Shown: one piece after another, positions 37,124 to 46,986 of the stretch
Layout: each line of letters begins with the position of its first letter
How positions within the stretch are numbered: position 1 is the stretch's first letter
Source of the DNA: Lactobacillus sp. YT155
GTDB lineage: Bacteria; Bacillota; Bacilli; Lactobacillales; Lactobacillaceae
Assembly (NCBI RefSeq): GCF_030504545.1
Contig: NZ_JAUKWP010000003.1
Span: forward strand, 124,001-188,000
Length of the DNA stretch: 64,000 nt
Reading direction: 5' to 3'
Program-made: the position numbers and the translations under genes
The notes under the pieces: model-generated
What the model saw: the letters and a program-made list of their open reading frames with translations, nothing else
Told to the model about the DNA's origin: nothing
Database searches by the model: none

Positions 37124-39004
37124 TTGAAAACTTTTATAGCGAATGATTTAGCAAAAAATGTTGGTGAAAGAACACTCTTCAAAGATGTTAACTTTCTTAT
37201 CAATGAAGGGGATAAAATTGGTTTAGTCGGTATGAATGGTTCGGGGAAAAGCTCATTGTTGAATTGTCTAGTAGATAATAGTGAACTATCGAGTGGCTCG
37301 ATTGATACTCCCAAAGACTATAAGATTACTTATCTACGTCAACAACCAAATTTAGATGAAGAAAAAACCATTCTTGATGCGGTTTTGTCAGGTGACAATG
37401 CAATCTTCAAACTAGTCAGCGACTACGAAAGACAACTTGAGGTCTATAATAAAGACCCAGAAAACGAGAAAAATAAGACCAGATTATTTCAACTCCAAGA
37501 AAAAATGAGCTCAGAAAATGGTTGGCAAATTGAAACTGATGTCAAAACCATTTTGACCAAACTAGCAATTACCGAATTTGATAAACAAATTAAACATCTT
37601 TCTGGCGGTCAAAAAAGAAGGGTCGCTTTAGCCCAGGCATTAATGTCAGAAGCTGATTTACTAATTCTGGATGAGCCAACTAATCACTTGGATTATCAGG
37701 CAATTAAATGGCTAGAAACATATTTACAAAGACTTAAAAATGCCGTGATTTTCGTAACTCATGATCGTTATTTCTTAAATACTGTAGCTAATCGCATCTT
37801 TGAAATAGAATTTGAAAAAATTAGTGAATATTCCGGAAACTACGAGAAATATCTTCAACAAAAAAATAAAAACGAAGAGATTCAAGCTGCAACTTTAAAG
37901 CATAAACAAAAACTCTACAAGCAAGAATTAGAGTGGATGAAGGCGGGTGTTAGAGCACGAGGAACCAAGCAGAATGCTAGACAAGCTCGATTTAAAGACT
38001 TAAGTGAAGACTTGAAAGATCAACCACAAGAAAGCAGTGATATTGAGATAAATATTGCTAAAAAACGTCTGGGAAAAGATGTTTTCGAATTGAAAAATGC
38101 TAACTTGGCAATTGACGGAAACATTATTTTAGATAATTTTTCTTACTTAATAAACAAAAAAGAAAGAATTGGAATTGTCGGCGTTAATGGAGCAGGTAAA
38201 ACCTCATTTCTGAACGTTTTATCGCAAAGACTTCCACTTGACTCGGGAATTCTAGAAGTGGGACAGACGGTTAAAATTGGCTTCTATACGCAATACAGTG
38301 AAGATATGGATCCAGATGTTCGTGTAATTTCCTATCTTGAATCAATTGGTCAAAATGTTGAAGCCGAGGATGGATCAAAATTAACGGCAACGACACTTTT
38401 AGAAACTTTTCAATTTGATAATCGCTTGCAGGGAGCATTTATTCGAGAACTTTCTGGTGGAGAAAAGAGACGGTTGTTCTTATTAGCAATTCTGATTAGA
38501 CAGCCTAATGTTTTGTTATTAGATGAGCCAACAAATAATTTAGACATTAAAACTTTAACCATTTTAGAAGATTATTTGTTGCATTTTTCTGGAACAGTGA
38601 TTGCTGTAGCCCATGATCGTTATTTCTTAGACAAGATTGCTCAGAAATTATTGATTTTTAAGGGCAAAGGTGAAATCAGCCAGTATTTTGATACTTATTC
38701 AAATTATTTAGAAGATGAGCAAAATCAGACGCACGATACTGTTAAGGAACGAAAAACTACTGAGCAGAAACCGGAGCCGAAGAAGAAACAAAAATTGACC
38801 TATGCTCAAGAAATTGAATTGAAAGAAATTGAACCAAAAATTGACAAAATTGATGAGAGAATTAATCAGTTAAATGAGTTATTATTAGATGAAACGGTTG
38901 ATTACCAAAAATTAATGGAATATCAATCTGAATTAGAAGAAAAGAAACAAGAATCAGAAGAATTAATGAATCGTTGGGAAGAATTAAGCGAATTGGGAGA
39001 ATAG
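37124..39004 (+). CDS. ABC-F ribosome-acting ATPase (Uup/YfmR type)
   Basis: This 626-residue protein has two ABC ATPase domains in tandem and no membrane segments: Walker A GMNGSGKS (near residue 37) and GVNGAGKT, and signatures LSGGQKRR and LSGGEKRR, each followed by LDEPTNxLD. The C-terminal 90 residues form a charged coiled coil typical of Uup/YfmR. ABC-F proteins bind the ribosomal E site and relieve stalls; a housekeeping role is more likely than antibiotic protection. The start is TTG 37124 with TTGGAG upstream; the frame runs back to 37085, but that is inside the promoter. Confidence 0.88.
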   Translation: MKTFIANDLAKNVGERTLFKDVNFLINEGDKIGLVGMNGSGKSSLLNCLVDNSELSSGSIDTPKDYKITYLRQQPNLDEEKTILDAVLSGDNAIFKLVSDYERQLEVYNKDPENEKNKTRLFQLQEKMSSENGWQIETDVKTILTKLAITEFDKQIKHLSGGQKRRVALAQALMSEADLLILDEPTNHLDYQAIKWLETYLQRLKNAVIFVTHDRYFLNTVANRIFEIEFEKISEYSGNYEKYLQQKNKNEEIQAATLKHKQKLYKQELEWMKAGVRARGTKQNARQARFKDLSEDLKDQPQESSDIEINIAKKRLGKDVFELKNANLAIDGNIILDNFSYLINKKERIGIVGVNGAGKTSFLNVLSQRLPLDSGILEVGQTVKIGFYTQYSEDMDPDVRVISYLESIGQNVEAEDGSKLTATTLLETFQFDNRLQGAFIRELSGGEKRRLFLLAILIRQPNVLLLDEPTNNLDIKTLTILEDYLLHFSGTVIAVAHDRYFLDKIAQKLLIFKGKGEISQYFDTYSNYLEDEQNQTHDTVKERKTTEQKPEPKKKQKLTYAQEIELKEIEPKIDKIDERINQLNELLLDETVDYQKLMEYQSELEEKKQESEELMNRWEELSELGE

Positions 39005-39006
39005 TT

Positions 39007-39957
39007 ATGAATGAAGACAAGTACCTTGAATTAGCTAAGTATATTTTAGAAAACGGTCATGATAAAACTGACCGTACTGGTACAGGTACCAGAAGTATTT
39101 TTGGATATCAAATGCACTTTGACTTACAAGAATCATTTCCATTATTAACTACTAAAAAAATTCCGTTTGGACTAATTAAAAGTGAACTTTTATGGTTCTT
39201 GCACGGGGATACTAACATTCAGTACTTATTACAACATAACAATCATATTTGGGATGAATGGGCATTTAAGAAGTATGTAGAAAGTGATGCCTACACAGGA
39301 CCTGACATGACGGATTTTGGACGCCGTTCATTAGTTGATGAAGATTTTAATCAACAATACAAGGAACAAAAAGATCTCTTTTGTAAAAATATTGTTGAAG
39401 ACGATGACTTTGCTAAGAAATGGGGAGATCTTGGGAATGTCTATGGAAGCCAATGGCGTCACTGGTTGAAGCGTGATGGTGGGTTCATTGATCAAATTGC
39501 CAATGTAATTGAACAAATTAAAGAAACTCCCGATTCCAGAAGATTAATGGTAAGTGCTTGGAACCCAGAAGATGTTCCTAGCATGGCTTTGCCACCTTGT
39601 CATACCATGTTCCAGTTTTATGTTAATGATGGCAAATTGTCATGTCAGTTGTATCAAAGAAGTGGTGATGTCTTCTTAGGAATCCCATTTAATATAGCTA
39701 GTTATGCTTTATTAACTCATTTGATTGCTAGAGAAGTTGGTCTCGATGTTGGTGAATTTGTTCATACGATTGGTGATGCACATATTTACAGTAATCACAT
39801 GGAGCAAACTAAAGAACAATTGGCCCGCACCCCTAAAGCTGGTCCGAAATTAGAAATTACTGCTGATAATAAGAGTATTTTTGATTTAGATGTCGATGAT
39901 ATCAAAGTTGTTGATTACAACCCTGATAAGCCAATCAAAGCACCAGTGGCGGTTTAA
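39007..39957 (+). CDS. thyA: Thymidylate synthase
   Basis: ThyA makes dTMP from dUMP with methylene-tetrahydrofolate. The 316-residue length and the insert of about 50 residues after about residue 85 match the Lactobacillus casei-type enzyme, which has this insertion relative to E. coli. The nucleophile Cys is in [13 protein letters not shown] near residue 198, and [10 protein letters not shown] precedes it. I start at ATG 39007 with GGGAGAA just upstream; an upstream ATG (38974) lies inside the ABC-F gene without SD. It is paired with dfrA. Confidence 0.97.
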   Translation: MNEDKYLELAKYILENGHDKTDRTGTGTRSIFGYQMHFDLQESFPLLTTKKIPFGLIKSELLWFLHGDTNIQYLLQHNNHIWDEWAFKKYVESDAYTGPDMTDFGRRSLVDEDFNQQYKEQKDLFCKNIVEDDDFAKKWGDLGNVYGSQWRHWLKRDGGFIDQIANVIEQIKETPDSRRLMVSAWNPEDVPSMALPPCHTMFQFYVNDGKLSCQLYQRSGDVFLGIPFNIASYALLTHLIAREVGLDVGEFVHTIGDAHIYSNHMEQTKEQLARTPKAGPKLEITADNKSIFDLDVDDIKVVDYNPDKPIKAPVAV

Positions 39958-39968
39958 AGGAGAAAGTT

Positions 39969-40448
39969 ATGATTAGTTTTGTATGGGCAGAAGACGAAAA
40001 CCGAGTAATTGGCAAGGATGATACTTTGCCTTGGAAATTACCAGATGATATGAAACGTTTTAAAGAAGTTACAACGGGTAATCCTATCATTATGGGACGA
40101 AAAACCTTCGAAAGTTTTCCAAATGGGCCTTTACCAAACCGCGAAAATATTGTGATTACACGAAACAAGAATTTTTCCTACCCAGGAGTGACGGTTGTTA
40201 ATGCGATTAGTGACATACAAATGGATACGCAAAAGAATTATTGTGTAATTGGTGGAGCTCAAATTTTTGAACTTTTTAAGGACTTAGTTGATCGACTTTA
40301 TGTGACCAAGATTCATCATGAATTTTCAGGTGATGTCTTGATGATTGATTTACCATGGGAAAACTTCAAGCTTGTTTCAAGCGAAGAAGGTAAGGTAGAT
40401 GAGAAGAATCTCTGGCCACATACATTTGAAGTTTATGACCGTAAATAA
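39969..40448 (+). CDS. dfrA: Dihydrofolate reductase
   Basis: This 159-residue enzyme regenerates the tetrahydrofolate used up by ThyA. WAEDENRVIGKDDTLPWKLPDDMKRFK carries the catalytic Asp (residue about 27) and Trp; IMGRKTFES and CVIGGAQIFE are the NADPH-binding motifs. AAAGGAGAAAG is the SD; the gap to thyA is 11 bp. It looks like the normal chromosomal enzyme; trimethoprim susceptibility cannot be judged here. Confidence 0.96.
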   Translation: MISFVWAEDENRVIGKDDTLPWKLPDDMKRFKEVTTGNPIIMGRKTFESFPNGPLPNRENIVITRNKNFSYPGVTVVNAISDIQMDTQKNYCVIGGAQIFELFKDLVDRLYVTKIHHEFSGDVLMIDLPWENFKLVSSEEGKVDEKNLWPHTFEVYDRK

Positions 40449-40526
40449 AGGTTAGAGAGTGAAAATATCTCGTTTTATTGATATACTTATTATTATCTAT
40501 TATTAAAGAAAGTTGAGTTTAGTCAT

Positions 40527-41369
40527 ATGGCTAAGGTACGTATCGTAACTGACTCATCAGCTCAATTAAGCAATGATGAAATTAAACAAAATAACATCAC
40601 TATTGTTCCGCTTGATATTGTAATTGATGGAAAAGAATATATTGATGGTGTGGATTTAACGCGTGATGAATTTATTGAGAAAATGAAGTCATCCAAGGAT
40701 TTACCAACAACTTCGCAACCTTCTTTGGGTAAGTTCACAGAGATTTATGAACAAATCTTAAAAGAAGACGATGATGTTGAGATTATTTCAATTCACATGT
40801 TAGAAGGTATTTCAGGAACTGTTAATGCCGCTCGTCAAGCCGCAGATATGGTAGACGGTGATGTTGAAGTAATCGATAGTGAATTCACAGATTGGGGCTT
40901 GAGTTTTCAAGTTCTAAAGGCTGCTGAGTTAGCTGCTGCCGGTGCTAGTGTTGAAGATATTTTGACTGAAATCAAAAAAGTTAGAAATAAGACCTTCTTA
41001 GGTCTTGGTGTTTCAACCGTTGAAAACATTTTAAAAGGTGGTCGTCTAGGAAGATTTGCCGCTACAATTTCAACAGTTTTGAACATTAATTTGGCTCTAG
41101 AAGTTGCTGATGGCAAATTGTCAGTTGTAAAACGTGGCCGTGGTAAGAAAACTCTTGACCGCTATGTAGATGCAATTATCGAAAAAATTAAAGAAGACAA
41201 GGAAATTTCTTTTGTAGGAATTTCAGATTGTGACGCTAAACAATATTGTGCAGAAATTAAAGAAAAAATTGCCCAAGTTGTACCCAATGTACCAGTAGAA
41301 ATTAGAACTACAAGCCCAATAATCTCCACCCATACTGGTGTTGGTGCTTTTGCCATAATCTTTTATTAG
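40527..41369 (+). CDS. DegV family fatty-acid-binding protein
   Basis: This 280-residue protein has the DegV fold: VRIVTDSSAQLS at the N-terminus, TSQPSLGKF near residue 62 and EIISIHMLEGISGTVNAARQAA near residue 90 with the lipid carboxylate-binding Ser. Relatives (FakB) present fatty acids to the FakA kinase. Codon use suggests good expression. A TTGATA at 40478 may be a -35. A strong terminator ends the unit. Confidence 0.9.
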   Translation: MAKVRIVTDSSAQLSNDEIKQNNITIVPLDIVIDGKEYIDGVDLTRDEFIEKMKSSKDLPTTSQPSLGKFTEIYEQILKEDDDVEIISIHMLEGISGTVNAARQAADMVDGDVEVIDSEFTDWGLSFQVLKAAELAAAGASVEDILTEIKKVRNKTFLGLGVSTVENILKGGRLGRFAATISTVLNINLALEVADGKLSVVKRGRGKKTLDRYVDAIIEKIKEDKEISFVGISDCDAKQYCAEIKEKIAQVVPNVPVEIRTTSPIISTHTGVGAFAIIFY

Positions 41370-41374
41370 CAAGT

Positions 41375-41406
41375 AAAGTAGATGGAGATAGACATCTACT
41401 TTTTTT
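41375..41406 (+). terminator. Terminator after the degV gene
   Basis: AAAGTAGATG pairs with CATCTACTTT around GAGATAGA, followed by Ts. Confidence 0.9.
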
Positions 41407-41424
41407 AATTGGAATGAGGAGTCT

Positions 41425-42234
41425 ATGATGAAAAGAACAATTGGAATTATTACTTTAGTAGTAATAGTTTTAGCAGTCCTGGGGGGATTTTATTTAAATC
41501 AAAAACAAACGCCCAAGCAATCAATTGACGATAATTTGAAATCCGAGATAAAGCTTGTCGCTGTCGGAGATTCACTTACTGAAGGTGTTGGAGATACCAC
41601 CAAAAAGGGTGGATATGTAAATTTAATCAAAGAAAAAATTCAAAAAAATTATGACACCAAGGTCAAAACTGAGAATTTCGGTATTGCTGGAGAGACTAGT
41701 CTGCAAATTAATAAGCGAGTTACTAAGGATCCGAAACTTCAAAAAAGTTTGAAAGATGCTGATGTAATTACGTTAACAGTTGGTGGTAATGACCTTATGC
41801 ATATTTTAAAGGCTAAGGGATTAGCATTATCAAAAAAAGATGTCAGCTCTGGAACCGATACGTTTGAAGATAACTTGAATGATTTGATTGTCAATATTCG
41901 TCGTTATAATAGTAAATCACCAATCTATCTCTACAGTATTTATAATCCTTTCGGTATCTCGATAAAAGAAGTAAAATACATGAATACAGCTGTGAAGAAT
42001 TGGAATAGTTTCTCGAAACAAACCGTCAGCGAGAACTATAATGTTCATTTTGTAAATGTTGATAAGCTGCTTTCTAATCCCAAGAAAACAATTAAGAATA
42101 AAGATGGTGAAGCTCAAAATCCATATCTGTCAACTGATGATTATTTTCATCCTAATAACAAAGGATATCAGTTAATGACGGATGAGTTGTATAAGCAAAT
42201 GATGAAATCCCGTGAGGATTGGCTAGAAAAATAG
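41425..42234 (+). CDS. ypmR: Membrane-anchored SGNH/GDSL hydrolase, YpmR-like
   Basis: This 269-residue protein has an N-terminal membrane helix (residues about 4-24), so the enzyme faces outside. GDSLTEG (near residue 48) gives the Ser and GGNDL the Asn of the SGNH set; DDYFHPNNKGY near the C-terminus gives the Asp/His pair. YpmR is followed by ypmS in Bacillus, as here, and linked to thymidylate/DHFR genes. The substrate is unknown (a lipid or acyl group). ATG 41425 and 41428 are both possible starts. Confidence 0.87.
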   Translation: MMKRTIGIITLVVIVLAVLGGFYLNQKQTPKQSIDDNLKSEIKLVAVGDSLTEGVGDTTKKGGYVNLIKEKIQKNYDTKVKTENFGIAGETSLQINKRVTKDPKLQKSLKDADVITLTVGGNDLMHILKAKGLALSKKDVSSGTDTFEDNLNDLIVNIRRYNSKSPIYLYSIYNPFGISIKEVKYMNTAVKNWNSFSKQTVSENYNVHFVNVDKLLSNPKKTIKNKDGEAQNPYLSTDDYFHPNNKGYQLMTDELYKQMMKSREDWLEK

Positions 42235-42242
42235 GAGTTTCT

Positions 42243-42830
42243 ATGAAGAACAGGAATTGGTGGAAAATTAGTTTTATTACACTACTGACAGTTGTAGTTA
42301 TAACCTTAGCTTGGTTTGGTTATACGATTATGCGTCCGGTCTCAATTCAAGAAAATACTACCCAATTAAATGCTAAAGATTCAGTGTTTACGGTATCCTT
42401 GAGACGAGATCAAGTTAATAATCTTTCCCGAAATTACTTGAATGAGTTATTGGAAAATGACGATATTAAATATCAAGTAACAGTTGATAAGAAGTACGTT
42501 AATATTAAGGGTAATGTCGCCTTCTTAGGGTCAAAAGTCGGCTTCAAATTGAAGATGCTACCAAAGATGGAAAAAAATGGCGACGTACTGTTAACTGCTA
42601 AACAATTGAAAATTGGTAGTTTGGATGTACCGATGAAGTTTGTAATGGATTATATTGGCAAGGAATATCATTTGCCAAGTTGGGTACAATTAGACAGCAA
42701 GAAAAAAGTCTTTGATTTACAAATTACTAAATTTCAATCAAAAACTGGTTTTTCTTTCAAAGCAAAAAAAATTGATTTAAAAAATGATTCAATAAAAATA
42801 GAAGTGTTTAAAAGGGCAATCAAAAAATGA
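42243..42830 (+). CDS. ypmS: YpmS/DUF2140 family membrane protein
   Basis: This 195-residue protein has one N-terminal membrane helix (about residues 7-27) and an extracellular domain. The segment VSLRRDQVNNLSRNYLNELLEN and VNIKGNVAFLGSKVGFKLKMLPKM match the DUF2140 pattern. I start at ATG 42243 with AGGAG just upstream, at the end of ypmR; the frame extends to 42219 without SD. Its function is unknown, probably linked with YpmR. Confidence 0.85.
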   Translation: MKNRNWWKISFITLLTVVVITLAWFGYTIMRPVSIQENTTQLNAKDSVFTVSLRRDQVNNLSRNYLNELLENDDIKYQVTVDKKYVNIKGNVAFLGSKVGFKLKMLPKMEKNGDVLLTAKQLKIGSLDVPMKFVMDYIGKEYHLPSWVQLDSKKKVFDLQITKFQSKTGFSFKAKKIDLKNDSIKIEVFKRAIKK

Positions 42831-43051
42831 TTAGAAGCTTTTATCAGTATTTGATGACATTAAGAAATCCAGATGGCAAAGATGAGATTTCACATTTTGC
42901 GAATTCAGCTTTTTACGATTTAACCTTTCCGAAGCAAGCTGAGGAATATGCAGAAATTTCAAATTATCTAGAATTAAATGGATCGTACTTGCCAAGTATG
43001 GATGTTTTTGATGAAGTATATCGAATGTATTTGGAAAAAAATACCAGATAG
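42827..43051 (+). CDS. YozE family (SAM-like) small protein
   Basis: This 74-residue protein (SFYQYLMTLRNPDGKDEISHFAN, then DLTFPKQAEEYAEISNYLELNG) is the YozE/UPF0346 family. It overlaps ypmS by 4 bp (ATGA). It is predicted all-helical; the function is unknown. Confidence 0.87.
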   Translation: MIRSFYQYLMTLRNPDGKDEISHFANSAFYDLTFPKQAEEYAEISNYLELNGSYLPSMDVFDEVYRMYLEKNTR

Positions 43052-43062
43052 GATTTTAAATT

Positions 43063-44469
43063 ATGAAAAAAAGATTTAATACGATAGTTTTAGTTGTATC
43101 AATTATAAGTGCCTTTGTAGTGGGATTCTGTTCGGCTACGGGAATTTTTGTCTGGCGTACAGTTAACGTTAGCAATAGTTCAAGCAAGTCAGCTGATTTT
43201 CAGAGATTCAACACGGTCTACAATAATATCAATCAGGGATATTATAAGAAAGTTGATCGCGAAAAGCTCATGGATGGCGCAATCAATGGAATGCTTGCCT
43301 CATTAGATGATCCATATACTCAATACATTGATGCCAGTCAAATGGAATCATTTAACAACAGTATTTCTGGAAATGTCTCAGGAATTGGTGTTGTGGTAGC
43401 TTTGAAACAGAATCAAGTAACAATTGATTCCGTTGTTGCTGACTCACCAGCACAAAAGGCTGGTCTAAAAATTGGTGATGTGATTTATAAAGTCGACGGT
43501 AAATCAACCAAGAATATGACTATTAATAAAGTAACTGACATGGTCAAGGGCCAAGAAAATACTAAGGTTACAATCACTATTAAACGAGGAACGCAAGAAT
43601 TTGATAAGACCATTGTTCGTAAGAAACTTGCAGTAACTTCAATTAACTACCACGTTGATCCAAGCAAGAAAGATGTCGGTTATATTCAAATTACTGAATT
43701 CACTGACCACACTGCTAAGGATTTGAAGAATGCTCTTCAAGAATTGAATAAGAAAAAGGTAAGTCGGGTAATAATTGATTTACGTTCAAATCCAGGAGGA
43801 GAGTTGGACCAAGCCATTTTGGCTTCAAGTATCTTCTTGAAAAATGGGGATACAATTGTTTCCACACAAGAACGTTCAGGTAAGAAAGTCAGCTATAAAG
43901 CAAAATCATCAGACAATGGTGGTTACAAATTCCACAAAGAAGTTTCACTCTTAGTTGATGGAAATACTGCTAGTGCCGCTGAAATATTCACTGCCGCTTT
44001 GAATGAAAATATCGGTAGTCAGATAATTGGTTCCAAGACCTTTGGTAAGGGAATTGTTCAATCAGTTGTTCCAGTAGATGCAAATTCAGAAATGAAGTTT
44101 ACTTCATCCAAATGGTTAACACCAAAGGACCATTGGATTCATCTAAAAGGAATTAAACCAACAATCTCTGTTAAGGAAGATAGTTTGGCATCACTTACTT
44201 TCAAGGACGAGAAAACCTATAAATTAGGTGATCGAAGTGATGATATTGAAGCCACACAAAAAATCTTGAAACGCCTTGGCTCTGATGTGAATGAAGATGG
44301 TTACTTTGACGGAAAAACAGAAGCAGCTTTGAAGACCTATCAACAAAAGAATAATCTAACTGCAGATGGTAAATTGACAGAAAAAACCAAGGAAACTTTA
44401 TATTACAACTTGGCAGATATTCTTCGCGATAAAGACGTTGTTTATCAAAAAGCATTAAATCTAAAATAA
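43063..44469 (+). CDS. ctpA: S41 family carboxy-terminal processing protease (CtpA-like)
   Basis: This 468-residue protein has an N-terminal membrane anchor (about 8-28), a PDZ domain (about 95-180, GVVVALKQNQVTIDSVV), the S41 peptidase core with Ser in GNTASAAEIF and Lys in GSKTFGKGIVQ, and a C-terminal peptidoglycan-binding domain (about 385-455, LGDRSDDIEATQKILKRLG). The catalytic Ser/Lys pair is intact. It acts outside the membrane in wall or protein turnover. The upstream ypmR-ypmS-yozE genes are probably in the same operon. Confidence 0.92.
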   Translation: MKKRFNTIVLVVSIISAFVVGFCSATGIFVWRTVNVSNSSSKSADFQRFNTVYNNINQGYYKKVDREKLMDGAINGMLASLDDPYTQYIDASQMESFNNSISGNVSGIGVVVALKQNQVTIDSVVADSPAQKAGLKIGDVIYKVDGKSTKNMTINKVTDMVKGQENTKVTITIKRGTQEFDKTIVRKKLAVTSINYHVDPSKKDVGYIQITEFTDHTAKDLKNALQELNKKKVSRVIIDLRSNPGGELDQAILASSIFLKNGDTIVSTQERSGKKVSYKAKSSDNGGYKFHKEVSLLVDGNTASAAEIFTAALNENIGSQIIGSKTFGKGIVQSVVPVDANSEMKFTSSKWLTPKDHWIHLKGIKPTISVKEDSLASLTFKDEKTYKLGDRSDDIEATQKILKRLGSDVNEDGYFDGKTEAALKTYQQKNNLTADGKLTEKTKETLYYNLADILRDKDVVYQKALNLK

Positions 44470-44479
44470 GGAGATAATT

Positions 44480-45337
44480 ATGGCATTACAATGGTTCCCA
44501 GGACATATGAATAAGGCTAAAAATCAAGTTCAAGAACGCTTGAAGCTGGTTGATGTTGTCATTGAAATTGTTGATGCTAGACTTCCTTATTCATCGAGAA
44601 ATCCGATGTTAGATTCAATTATTAATAATAAAAAACGTGTCGTTATTTTGAACAAGGCTGATTTAGCTGATGAGAAGATGTCAAAGAAATGGCAAGAGTA
44701 TTTTCAAAAGCAAGATATTAGTACTTATATTGTTGATTCAAAGCATGCTAATAATATGAATAGTTTAATTAACAATATTAAAAAAGAAGTTCAAGCAAAA
44801 ATTGATAAATACAAAAAAGCTGGAGTGAAAAACTACCGCATTAAGGCTATGTGTATTGGGATTCCTAATGTAGGAAAATCTACTATTTTGAATCGATTTG
44901 CCGGTAAGAATATTGCTGTGACAGGTAACAAGCCAGGTGTGACGAAGAATCAAAACTGGATTAAAACTAATTATGATATTGATATTATTGATACTCCAGG
45001 AATTTTGTGGCCTAAAATCGATGATCAAGCTGTTGGATTGAAACTTGCCCTAACAGGAGCAATTAAAGATAGTATTTTCCATGCTGATGATGTGGCTTTA
45101 TTTGCTTTAGATTACTTCAAGAAACATTATTCAGAAAAGCTTAAGAAAGCTTATCAAGTAAGTGATTCAGGTTTAGAATTAGATAATCCTGATTTGTTGT
45201 TATTCTTAACCAAAAAAATGGGATTCAAAGATGATTTTGATCGAATGTCTGAAAAATTGATGCAAGATATCAGAAAAGGTGTTTTAGGAAAATATACACT
45301 GGATCAAATAGAAGAGGTCGATGATGCAGTCAATTAA
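44480..45337 (+). CDS. rbgA: Ribosome biogenesis GTPase RbgA (YlqF)
   Basis: This 285-residue circularly permuted GTPase is needed for late 50S assembly. It starts MALQWFPGHMNKAKNQ, with the G4 motif NKAD (near residue 57) before the G1 motif GIPNVGKST (near 130) and G3 DTPGI (near 173), the permuted order. The C-terminal RNA-binding domain follows. It has an AAGGAGA SD and overlaps rnhB by 17 bp. The rbgA-rnhB pairing is common in Firmicutes. Confidence 0.96.
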   Translation: MALQWFPGHMNKAKNQVQERLKLVDVVIEIVDARLPYSSRNPMLDSIINNKKRVVILNKADLADEKMSKKWQEYFQKQDISTYIVDSKHANNMNSLINNIKKEVQAKIDKYKKAGVKNYRIKAMCIGIPNVGKSTILNRFAGKNIAVTGNKPGVTKNQNWIKTNYDIDIIDTPGILWPKIDDQAVGLKLALTGAIKDSIFHADDVALFALDYFKKHYSEKLKKAYQVSDSGLELDNPDLLLFLTKKMGFKDDFDRMSEKLMQDIRKGVLGKYTLDQIEEVDDAVN

Positions 45338-46079
45338 AGAAATTCAAGACATTTTAAGCACTTTAGATGTTTCTGATGACCAACTAGCCCAGTTTCAACA
45401 AGATAAACGTAAAGGCGTTCAAAATGCGTTAAACAAGTATCGAAAAAAACTCCTTAAGCAAGAAGAACTGCGACAGGCTTTTCAAGAACGAATGAAATAT
45501 GAAAAACCTCTGTGGCAGCAGCAACAAATTGTAGCAGGAGTAGACGAAGTTGGGCGAGGACCTTTAGCAGGTCCAGTAGTATGTGCGGCGGTTGTTTTGC
45601 CAAACAATAATACTTTATATGAAGTAAATGATTCCAAACAATTATCAGACAAAAAAAGACGCAAATTATTTCAGGATATTTGTGAGCAAGCTCTGGATAT
45701 TTCTATTGGCGTTGGTTCTGCAGAATTGATTGATAAAGAAAACATCTATCATGCAACCGAATTGGTGATGAAACAAGCAGTCGAAAGTTTGAATCTCAAA
45801 CCTACATATTTATTAGTTGATGCAATGACCGTTCCAGTTGATATCGCTCAACAAAAAATAATCAAGGGCGATGCTAATAGTGTTTCGATAGCTGCTGCAA
45901 GTATTGTTGCTAAAGAAATTCGAGATGATTTAATGAAAACATACGATCAAGTATATCCTGGTTATGATTTTAGTCACAATGTGGGTTATGGAACGAAGAA
46001 TCATTTAGAAGGATTGAGAGAAATGGGTGCTTGCCCAATTCATCGAAAAACTTTTGCCCCAATTAAGGATATTTTATAA
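45321..46079 (+). CDS. rnhB: Ribonuclease HII
   Basis: This 252-residue enzyme removes ribonucleotides from DNA. VAGVDEVGRGPLAGPVV near residue 72 has the DEDD metal ligands Asp and Glu; ISIGVGSAELIDKENI and VDAMTVPVD follow, and AASIVAKEIRDDLM with the last Asp comes near residue 193. The 70-residue N-terminal extension is typical of Firmicutes. ATG 45321 and 45324 are adjacent; AGAGG lies upstream. Confidence 0.95.
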   Translation: MMQSIKEIQDILSTLDVSDDQLAQFQQDKRKGVQNALNKYRKKLLKQEELRQAFQERMKYEKPLWQQQQIVAGVDEVGRGPLAGPVVCAAVVLPNNNTLYEVNDSKQLSDKKRRKLFQDICEQALDISIGVGSAELIDKENIYHATELVMKQAVESLNLKPTYLLVDAMTVPVDIAQQKIIKGDANSVSIAAASIVAKEIRDDLMKTYDQVYPGYDFSHNVGYGTKNHLEGLREMGACPIHRKTFAPIKDIL

Positions 46080-46117
46080 GCCTTTACGTAATTAATACGT
46101 GGAGGTTTTTTATTTTG
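46078..46117 (+). terminator. Terminator-like hairpin carrying the dprA SD and TTG start
   Basis: CCTTTACGT (46081-46089) pairs with ACGTGGAGG (46097-46105), two pairs being G-T, around AATTAAT; outer A-T and G-T pairs can extend it. TTTTTTATTTT follows. The GGAGG of the 3' arm is the SD of dprA and the last two T plus G form its TTG start (46115). The same 17-nt end, GGAGGTTTTTTATTTTG, recurs before xerC. Confidence 0.7.
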
Positions 46118-46894
46118 AATAATTTGATAATAAGAATAGCAGCGACAGAAGTTTTGACTAATCATGAATTATTGCGATTAATAAAAATAGATGACTTAAC
46201 GGAGGATAAATTACAAAGAATTTTTCCAGGAAAGTTCTGGAAAATAATCAATCATTCTAATTACTTAAATTTTGATCAATTAAATATCCACGCAATAAGT
46301 TTCTTAGATGATTTATATCCTGATAAATTAAGTGAAATCTATAATCCACCAGCAGTACTATTCTATGAAGGGAAAATTGAATTGCTTAATCAAACGGGAA
46401 TTGGTATTGTCGGCGCTAGGATTGGTACTAACTATAGTAGAGTTGCGATTGAAACAATTTGTCTGCATTTAAGTACTGACAAAGTTATCGTCAGTGGAAT
46501 GGCAAATGGTGTTGATTCAATGGGTCACGTTAGTGCATTGAAGTATGGATTAGGAACAATTGCTGTTATGGGAACGGGAATTGACGATTGTTATCCGAAA
46601 AATAATTTTAATTTAAAACATCAAATAATTGAGTCGGGACTTGTTATCAGTGAATATCCACCTAATCACATCACAAAACCATATAATTTTATACAGAGAA
46701 ATAGAATTATTGCTGGTTTGTCAGAAAGTTTAATTGTGACTGAAGCCAAGAAAAAAAGTGGCTCACTTATTACTGCAAGTTTGGCACTCGAAAACAACCG
46801 GAATGTCTACGCACTGCCTGGTGAAGTAGGGTCAGCATTGTCGGTTGGAACAAACGAATTAATTAGAGATGGAGCGAATATTTTATTATTTTAA
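46115..46894 (+). CDS. dprA: DNA-processing protein DprA
   Basis: This 259-residue Rossmann-like protein loads RecA on incoming single-stranded DNA in transformation. GIGIVGARIGTNYSR near residue 92, VSGMANGVDSMGHVSAL near 127 and QRNRIIAGLSESLIVTEA near 197 are the family signatures, with SGSLITASLALENNRNVYALPG near the end. It starts at TTG with GGAGG at 9 nt; no ATG fits. It is shorter than many DprA (about 285-360) and lacks the C-terminal winged-helix. Whether the strain is competent is unknown. Confidence 0.92.
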   Translation: MNNLIIRIAATEVLTNHELLRLIKIDDLTEDKLQRIFPGKFWKIINHSNYLNFDQLNIHAISFLDDLYPDKLSEIYNPPAVLFYEGKIELLNQTGIGIVGARIGTNYSRVAIETICLHLSTDKVIVSGMANGVDSMGHVSALKYGLGTIAVMGTGIDDCYPKNNFNLKHQIIESGLVISEYPPNHITKPYNFIQRNRIIAGLSESLIVTEAKKKSGSLITASLALENNRNVYALPGEVGSALSVGTNELIRDGANILLF

Positions 46895-46917
46895 TTTACG
46901 ATTTCTTAATTAAAAGT

Positions 46918-46947
46918 TTGACAAAAGTTATTTTCCTATTTTATTAT
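46918..46947 (+). promoter_or_regulatory. topA promoter
   Basis: A perfect -35 TTGACA (46918-46923) is followed by an 18-bp spacer and TATTAT (46942-46947, five of six). The topA GTG start lies 40 bp after the -10. It is the best sigma-A promoter in the window. Confidence 0.8.
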
Positions 46948-46986
46948 GGCTAAAGTTTGAAATTCAAAAGATGAAAGAGGAAAATT

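Noticed and set aside
46115-46894. dprA as a truncated pseudogene because it is short
   Set aside because: The frame, Rossmann motifs and C-terminal SGSLITAS motif are intact; only the optional winged-helix tail is missing.
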